From positions 1 to 37,761 of the forward strand of contig JASJCT010000051.1 of assembly GCA_030065855.1 (NCBI GenBank): DNA of 37,761 bases, given 5' to 3'. The translations under genes and the position numbers were made by a program. The stretch is from Myxococcota bacterium. Lineage in GTDB: Bacteria; Myxococcota_A; Polyangia; JAAYKL01. Positions 33,694-37,761 of this stretch are shown piece after piece (position 1 is the first letter of the stretch; each line of letters opens with the position of its first letter). Below the pieces are notes generated by a model. The model was not told where the DNA came from. It worked only from the letters and a program-made list of their open reading frames with translations, and made no database searches.

Positions 33694-35432
33694 ATGTCGC
33701 TCCTTTTCTTATTTTCTTCCCGACGTTTGTAGATGGAAAAAATCCGATGTTGGTCAGACCTAAAGGTTCTGAGGCGCGTATATTTTTTTGATACCAGGCG
33801 TTGGATTTCAGGAACGCCGGCAACGCCAAATCTGCTGCGCAGAATTATCATCTCTGTTTTTGGACTATCAATGCGCCTGAGAAGTTCCTTGGGAGATGCA
33901 TTTTGAGACCGGTAGCGTTGAATATTGGTATCCACCTCATTGCCGGCAATGGGGTTGCCCGAAAGAAGTGCGAGGAGCGGCACTGTACCTGAATCGCCAA
34001 AAATTTCCCCTTGCGGCGTTGTATGCGCGTTAATGGTTTCTACCATGTCTTCAAGGATATTAAAGACGCGACTCTCGTGCCAGAGCAGGTAATTGAATCG
34101 GTGATAGGTATTGCCGATGGTTCGCTCATCTTTCCAAAAAAGCGTTTTTAAGGGATCGTTCAGCCAGTCGGGCAAAGGGCTAGAGCGCCATTTATAGGTC
34201 GACACCCGGGCAGCGGGCGGCTTGTCCATTATTCGGGCGTAGTAGGGCAGGGAGTGTTCGATCATTGGGCTCAACGCCCATGCAATGACAAAGACAGCAA
34301 ACAGGACTGCCCAGCCGAGGACCTGTTTGCCATGGATGCGGTTCTGATCGACCCGTTGCTTACCGATCCGGTTGCGGATCGCCATCAACCCCACCTCGCC
34401 CCATCGAGAGACGAGCCAGCCGCCTGCAATGGCAGCAAAGGGAAAAGACGGTACAAAGTAATACATCCAAACCCGATCCATGCTGAGCAGCACGGCTAGC
34501 GAGAAGGTGCTGATGGCACTCGCCAGGATGACAAGGGAGAGGCGGCTTTTTTGAATACTTGTACGCAGACGATCTAACAGCTTGGCGCGTGGATCTGTTG
34601 TCACAACGGTCCTTCCCAAGCTGGCGATCCACGCGATTTGTGCCAAGCAAAACAAAATAGCGATGTCTGCGTTGTGAAAGAGGACCGTATTGCGCATGGT
34701 TGCGAGTTTACCTGGTGCCATAGGGGTTTTTTTGGCGTGGTACTGAATCATATGGTGCAGCATGTCTTGAAAATCGGTCCAAACGCCTAGGGCGATACTC
34801 CCTGCAATGCCAAACACCGCGCCCCAGGTGATGAGTCGCACCCCGTTTTGGCGATTGGCGATCAGGGCAAAAGCAGCGAGGGTGAGCACGCCTGGGGATG
34901 CATACAATCGGGTGAAGACCGCAGCCGCACAGAGGGCTGCAGCCGTGCGGATAGCCCCGGTTCGATAGACCAGTACAGCACCCAGGAGCATCGCAACTGT
35001 CATGTTCACACCTGTCGCGTGGGAGGATGCGCGCAGGGGTTCGTAGGCGAGTAAGAACAGGGCGGTGGCGACCACAGATGCGACCGCACCGAGCTCCCGA
35101 CGAACGAGCAGTGCGAGGAGCATCCCGGCAGTGGCACACCAAAAAACAGGGATCAGCCGTCCTAGGAAAAACTGGTATCCAAAAAGTTTAAAAACACTTG
35201 CGGCAAAAAGCGTGTGCAGCGGGGGATGGGCCATGGCAAAATCCACGTACGGTTCAAACCCCTCAGTCACGAGCTTTGCCTGGTAGAGGTAGATGTGCTC
35301 ATCCCCGACGTAGGCGTGCATCGCGAACATTTTCAAAGCCAAATAGGTGGCAAAAACCAGTCCCAATGACGCGGCAAAAATGGTGCGACCAGCCCATCTA
35401 GGTAGTTGAAATGTTTGTGCGCGTCGACCCAT
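33690..35432 (-). CDS. GT39-type membrane glycosyltransferase (GT-C fold)
   Basis: This 580-residue protein has about 10-12 membrane segments in its first 400 residues and a C-terminal soluble part. The first periplasmic loop carries GDEHIY (Asp44, Glu45) and AHPPLH (about 69-73), the hallmarks of the ArnT/PMT GT-C families, which move sugars from polyprenyl phosphate to lipids, proteins or glycans. Acceptor and sugar are unknown. Its stop codon overlaps the start of the MFS/spermidine-synthase-like gene by four bases. It starts 27 bases after parB on the same strand, without a clear ribosome binding site, and could be read through from the parAB promoter. Confidence 0.85.
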   Translation of the reverse strand: MGRRAQTFQLPRWAGRTIFAASLGLVFATYLALKMFAMHAYVGDEHIYLYQAKLVTEGFEPYVDFAMAHPPLHTLFAASVFKLFGYQFFLGRLIPVFWCATAGMLLALLVRRELGAVASVVATALFLLAYEPLRASSHATGVNMTVAMLLGAVLVYRTGAIRTAAALCAAAVFTRLYASPGVLTLAAFALIANRQNGVRLITWGAVFGIAGSIALGVWTDFQDMLHHMIQYHAKKTPMAPGKLATMRNTVLFHNADIAILFCLAQIAWIASLGRTVVTTDPRAKLLDRLRTSIQKSRLSLVILASAISTFSLAVLLSMDRVWMYYFVPSFPFAAIAGGWLVSRWGEVGLMAIRNRIGKQRVDQNRIHGKQVLGWAVLFAVFVIAWALSPMIEHSLPYYARIMDKPPAARVSTYKWRSSPLPDWLNDPLKTLFWKDERTIGNTYHRFNYLLWHESRVFNILEDMVETINAHTTPQGEIFGDSGTVPLLALLSGNPIAGNEVDTNIQRYRSQNASPKELLRRIDSPKTEMIILRSRFGVAGVPEIQRLVSKKYTRLRTFRSDQHRIFSIYKRREENKKRSDM

Positions 35433-35459
35433 GGTGTTCTAAGCGCGCCAGGGGTGGCA

Positions 35460-36341
35460 TCACCTCAATATTTTGTTCAAAATACCATCCAGCTCGTCGT
35501 AGCTGGTGTAGATGATTTCAAGGCGTCCTTTGCCTTTGTTATCGACGATATTGACCCGCGTGTTCAGCGCCCGTTGCAGCCGTTCGACTAGGGCGCGCGT
35601 CTCTACGCTGCCAGTTTTGGCTGATGGTTCCCGTTTCCCTTTGGATGTGCTGGCGGCGCTCCTGGCCCGACGTTCGGTCTCGCGCACTGAATATCCCTTG
35701 GCAGCGACCGAGCGTGCCAAGACGATCATTTGCTGGTTGTTACCCACTTGGAGGATGGCGCGCGCATGGCCTTCGGTCAGGTTTCCAGCATTGACCATTG
35801 CCTGGACCTCGGGCGGCAGGCCGAGTAGGCGCAGGCTATTGGCAATTGTCGATCTATCGCGTCCAATGCGAGAGGAGAGCTCTGACTGGGTATAGCCGTG
35901 CTCGTCGATGAGTCGCTTGAACGCCTCTGCTTCTTCGATGGGATTGAGATCCTCCCGTTGAATATTTTCGACGAGGGCCATTTCAAAGGCTTCTTTGTGG
36001 GTGGCTTCCTTGACGCAGACCGGTAGGTCTTTAAATCCGGCCAACTGTGCAGCGCGCCAGCGGCGTTCACCAGCGATAAGCTCATAGCCATCGCCGTTGG
36101 TTCGCCGTCTAACAACCAGGGGTTGTATAATGCCCTGTTCTTGTATGGACTTGACCAGTTCTTTAAGGGCTGCCTCGCCTACTTTTTGTCTGGGCTGATT
36201 CGGCTGTGGATGGATGCGCTCCACTGGACAGAGGAAGTATTCCTTAGCGCTGCTGGCTCCTGGTGCGGCATCCGCGCCTGGAATCAGTGCGCCAAGCCCC
36301 TTACCGAGGGCGCGGCGTCCCTTACCAGTAGGCGCGCTCAA
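35460..36341 (-). CDS. parB: ParB, chromosome-partitioning DNA-binding CTPase
   Basis: This 293-residue protein is a chromosomal ParB. It shows an N-terminal ParA-stimulating segment (RALGKGLGALI, 10-20), the CTP-binding motifs GERRWRAA (91-98) and ENIQREDLNPIEEA (125-138), a helix-turn-helix (about 151-171, TQSELSSRIGRDRSTIANSL) that recognises parS, and a C-terminal dimerisation domain. The TTG start overlaps the parA stop by four bases (TTGA); AGGA lies five bases upstream. ParB loads on parS sites near the origin, spreads and guides segregation with ParA. No parS site (TGTTTCACGTGAAACA type) was seen in the window by eye. Confidence 0.95.
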   Translation of the reverse strand: MSAPTGKGRRALGKGLGALIPGADAAPGASSAKEYFLCPVERIHPQPNQPRQKVGEAALKELVKSIQEQGIIQPLVVRRRTNGDGYELIAGERRWRAAQLAGFKDLPVCVKEATHKEAFEMALVENIQREDLNPIEEAEAFKRLIDEHGYTQSELSSRIGRDRSTIANSLRLLGLPPEVQAMVNAGNLTEGHARAILQVGNNQQMIVLARSVAAKGYSVRETERRARSAASTSKGKREPSAKTGSVETRALVERLQRALNTRVNIVDNKGKGRLEIIYTSYDELDGILNKILR

Positions 36342-37102
36342 TGTCCTATCTCCAGGTATTCTTTGGCAAATGCCAAATATCCGAGGGAGCCTTTTGACCG
36401 CGCGTCATAAAGCAAAACTGGCTTGCCAAAGGACGGGGATTCTGAGAGGCGGACATTGCGTGGAATGACAGTTTGAAAGACCCGGCCGTCGAAGTTCTCT
36501 CGAACTTCCTGAGCAACCTGATCGGAGAGGCTTGTTCGCGCGTCGTACATGGTGAGCAGAACCCCGTCCACCTCTAACGTGGGATTTAAGTCCTTGCGAA
36601 TAATCGAAATGGTTTCCATGAGGCGGCCGAGTCCTTCCAGGGCATAGTATTCGCATTGCAGGGGGACGATCACGGCGTCGGCTGCACAAAGCGCGTTCAA
36701 CGTCAGGAGGCCCAGGGATGGGGGGCAATCCACAATAATGTAATCGTATTGAACGCGAATAGCTGTAATTGCCTGGTTGAGTCTTTTTTCTCGTTGTTGG
36801 GCATCGACGAGCTCGATTTCAGCGCCTGCCAAATCTCGGTTTGCGGGCATGATATCCAAGTAGTCGATGGATGAAGGCAGAATCGTGTCCACAGGTTCCC
36901 GGGAACCGATGAGTACATCATAGGAGCTCAATTCGAGGGGTCTGGGGTCGATTCCCAAGCCAGACGTGGCATTGGCCTGAGGGTCGAGATCGATCACAAG
37001 CGTTGTTTTTTCGGCAGCAGCCAACGACGCGCCCAAATTGACCGCAGTCGTTGTTTTACCCACGCCCCCTTTTTGATTTGCCACGGTAACGATACGACCC
37101 AT
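36338..37102 (-). CDS. parA: ParA, chromosome-partitioning ATPase
   Basis: This 254-residue P-loop ATPase is a chromosomal ParA/Soj. It has the deviant Walker A KGGVGKTT (11-18, with both lysines), the switch segment VIDLDPQAN (about 36-44), DYIIVDCPPSLG (Walker B, about 119-130) and a final SKGSLGYLAFAKEYL. It lacks the N-terminal DNA-binding extension of plasmid type Ia ParA. It forms a nucleoid-bound gradient that pulls ParB-parS complexes apart. GAGGAG lies about 14 bases before the ATG, which is longer than usual. It starts the long minus-strand operon that continues through parB, the glycosyltransferase and the MFS-like gene. Confidence 0.95.
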   Translation of the reverse strand: MGRIVTVANQKGGVGKTTTAVNLGASLAAAEKTTLVIDLDPQANATSGLGIDPRPLELSSYDVLIGSREPVDTILPSSIDYLDIMPANRDLAGAEIELVDAQQREKRLNQAITAIRVQYDYIIVDCPPSLGLLTLNALCAADAVIVPLQCEYYALEGLGRLMETISIIRKDLNPTLEVDGVLLTMYDARTSLSDQVAQEVRENFDGRVFQTVIPRNVRLSESPSFGKPVLLYDARSKGSLGYLAFAKEYLEIGH

Positions 37103-37345
37103 CTGTGCGTGACCATCTCCTCTGTGCCCGCCGTAATCTACCCATTGTGGTGGGCGGACAGTTAAAATCGGCGTGGCGAGTTACTTGGTTTTAATGGACT
37201 CTCTGCTTCCTGTCGATGGCTTTTTCGCCATCTGGCCAGTGGCCGGGTAAATTCTCTGGATAACTTCAAAGAGAACCTCAAATCCAACTCCAAACCAACA
37301 GCGAAATTTTATCATTAAAGTCGATAAAATTCGACGCGATACCAG

Positions 37346-37374
37346 TTGACAACGGCTTACACCGATGCTAATCA
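37346..37374 (+). promoter_or_regulatory. Possible promoter of the tRNA genes
   Basis: A perfect TTGACA (37346-37351) lies 42 bases before the first tRNA base, and GCTAAT or TAATCA (37367-37374) is the best -10 candidate at 15-17 bases. The rest of the 291-base gap between parA and the tRNA genes shows no gene. Confidence 0.45.
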
Positions 37375-37393
37375 CTTCCGGCTTTTAAAGGCG

Positions 37394-37466
37394 GGGCGGG
37401 TAGCTCAGTTGGGAGAGCGTCGGCCTTACAAGCCGGAAGTCGCAGGTTCAAGCCCTGTCCCGCCCA
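37394..37466 (+). tRNA. tRNA-Val (anticodon TAC)
   Basis: A 73-base tRNA. The acceptor stem GGGCGGG (37394-37400) pairs with CCCGCCC (37459-37465), followed by discriminator A37466. The anticodon arm has loop CTTACAA with anticodon TAC (reads Val codons). The D-arm (TAGCTCAGTTGGGAGAGC) and T-loop TTCAAGC are standard. The CCA end is not encoded and must be added by a nucleotidyltransferase. Confidence 0.97.
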
Positions 37467-37490
37467 CAGGTCTTGTGATGTTTGAAAAGA

Positions 37491-37565
<75 letters not shown>

Positions 37566-37572
37566 CTACCCT

Positions 37573-37599
37573 AAGCCCTTGATTTTCAAGGGCTTTTTT
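37573..37599 (+). terminator. Rho-independent terminator after tRNA-Asp
   Basis: AAGCCCTTGA (37573-37582) pairs with TCAAGGGCTT (37586-37595) around a three-base loop, followed by a run of T. It begins eight bases after the tRNA-Asp end and closes the two-tRNA transcript. Confidence 0.92.
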
Positions 37600-37756
37600 A
37601 GTTCTGAGCCTCAGAAATTCTGGGGACCGACCATCCTGCTTTACAGTTCAGTGGTAATTCAGCGGATTCGAAAAAATACCTATCAAAAAAGAAGCTGGAG
37701 GTTTGCCTTCGTGAGATAACTGGTATTGGCAAAAACAATCACTCAGGAGACAAACC

Positions 37757-37761
37757 GTGAC
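37757..37761 (+). CDS. Possible start of a further gene cut by the window end
   Basis: A GTG at 37757 is preceded by AGGAG at 37745-37749 with seven bases of spacing. Only the first codon is inside the window, so nothing can be said about the product. The stretch 37600-37744 shows no gene. Confidence 0.3.

Overview
The window looks like chromosomal DNA from a deltaproteobacterial or myxobacterial-type Gram-negative bacterium of moderate GC content. The strongest lineage clue is a mglB-mglA pair (28234-29318) whose proteins read very much like those of Myxococcus, including the residues Arg53 and Gln82 of MglA. Ser/Thr kinases with PEGA tails, SDTD-repeat and Cys-rich lipoproteins, a TonB receptor, an Mla-type transporter and frequent GTG/TTG starts fit this. 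The GC content seems too low for Myxococcus itself, so I do not name a genus.

Layout. 1-870: the end of an unexplained GC-rich stretch, then an AT-rich gene for a small secreted protein. 887-3023 (-): ribonuclease Z and a CapA-type metallophosphatase. 3284-5569 (+): a HelD-like UvrD-family helicase. 5643-10666 (+): an ECF sigma factor, a zinc-finger/FecR/TPR membrane protein, a possible outer-membrane barrel and a repeat-containing lipoprotein, which may form a surface-signalling locus. 10696-11481 (-): an unknown helical protein. 11695-14245 (-): a tight three-gene operon of isochorismatase-like cysteine hydrolase, thioredoxin-reductase-like flavoprotein and RlmN/Cfr-like radical SAM protein. 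14421-15992 (-): a membrane Ser/Thr kinase. 16138-19867 (-): a TonB-dependent receptor and a Cys-rich lipoprotein. 20289-24037 (-): coaBC, a stand-alone B3/B4-domain protein and aspS. 24352-27195 (+): a membrane protein and MlaF/MlaE-like ABC components. 27228-27854 (-): an SDTD-repeat lipoprotein. 28234-30225 (+): mglBA and a VapBC toxin-antitoxin pair. 30241-37102 (-): parA, parB, a GT39-type glycosyltransferase and a giant MFS/spermidine-synthase-like/TPR protein. 37394-37599 (+): tRNA-Val, tRNA-Asp and a terminator.

The best candidate for an undescribed system is the 11695-14245 operon. Its three genes overlap by 4 and 22 bases. The radical SAM protein has the CX3CX2C cluster and the C-terminal Cys of RlmN/Cfr, but an Ile where those enzymes carry the Cys that resolves the protein-RNA adduct. 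The flavoprotein lacks the thioredoxin-reductase CxxC. This points to a redox or RNA-modification chemistry different from the known enzymes, although the substrate cannot be read from the sequence.

Second-rank points are the Mla-type ATPase with two altered catalytic positions, a family of hairpin-rich MITE-like elements in four intergenic gaps (one touching a start codon, one upstream of vapBC), a likely non-discriminating AspRS, and an orphan terminator on the minus strand in the mglBA leader. All calls are from reading the sequence; no searches were run.
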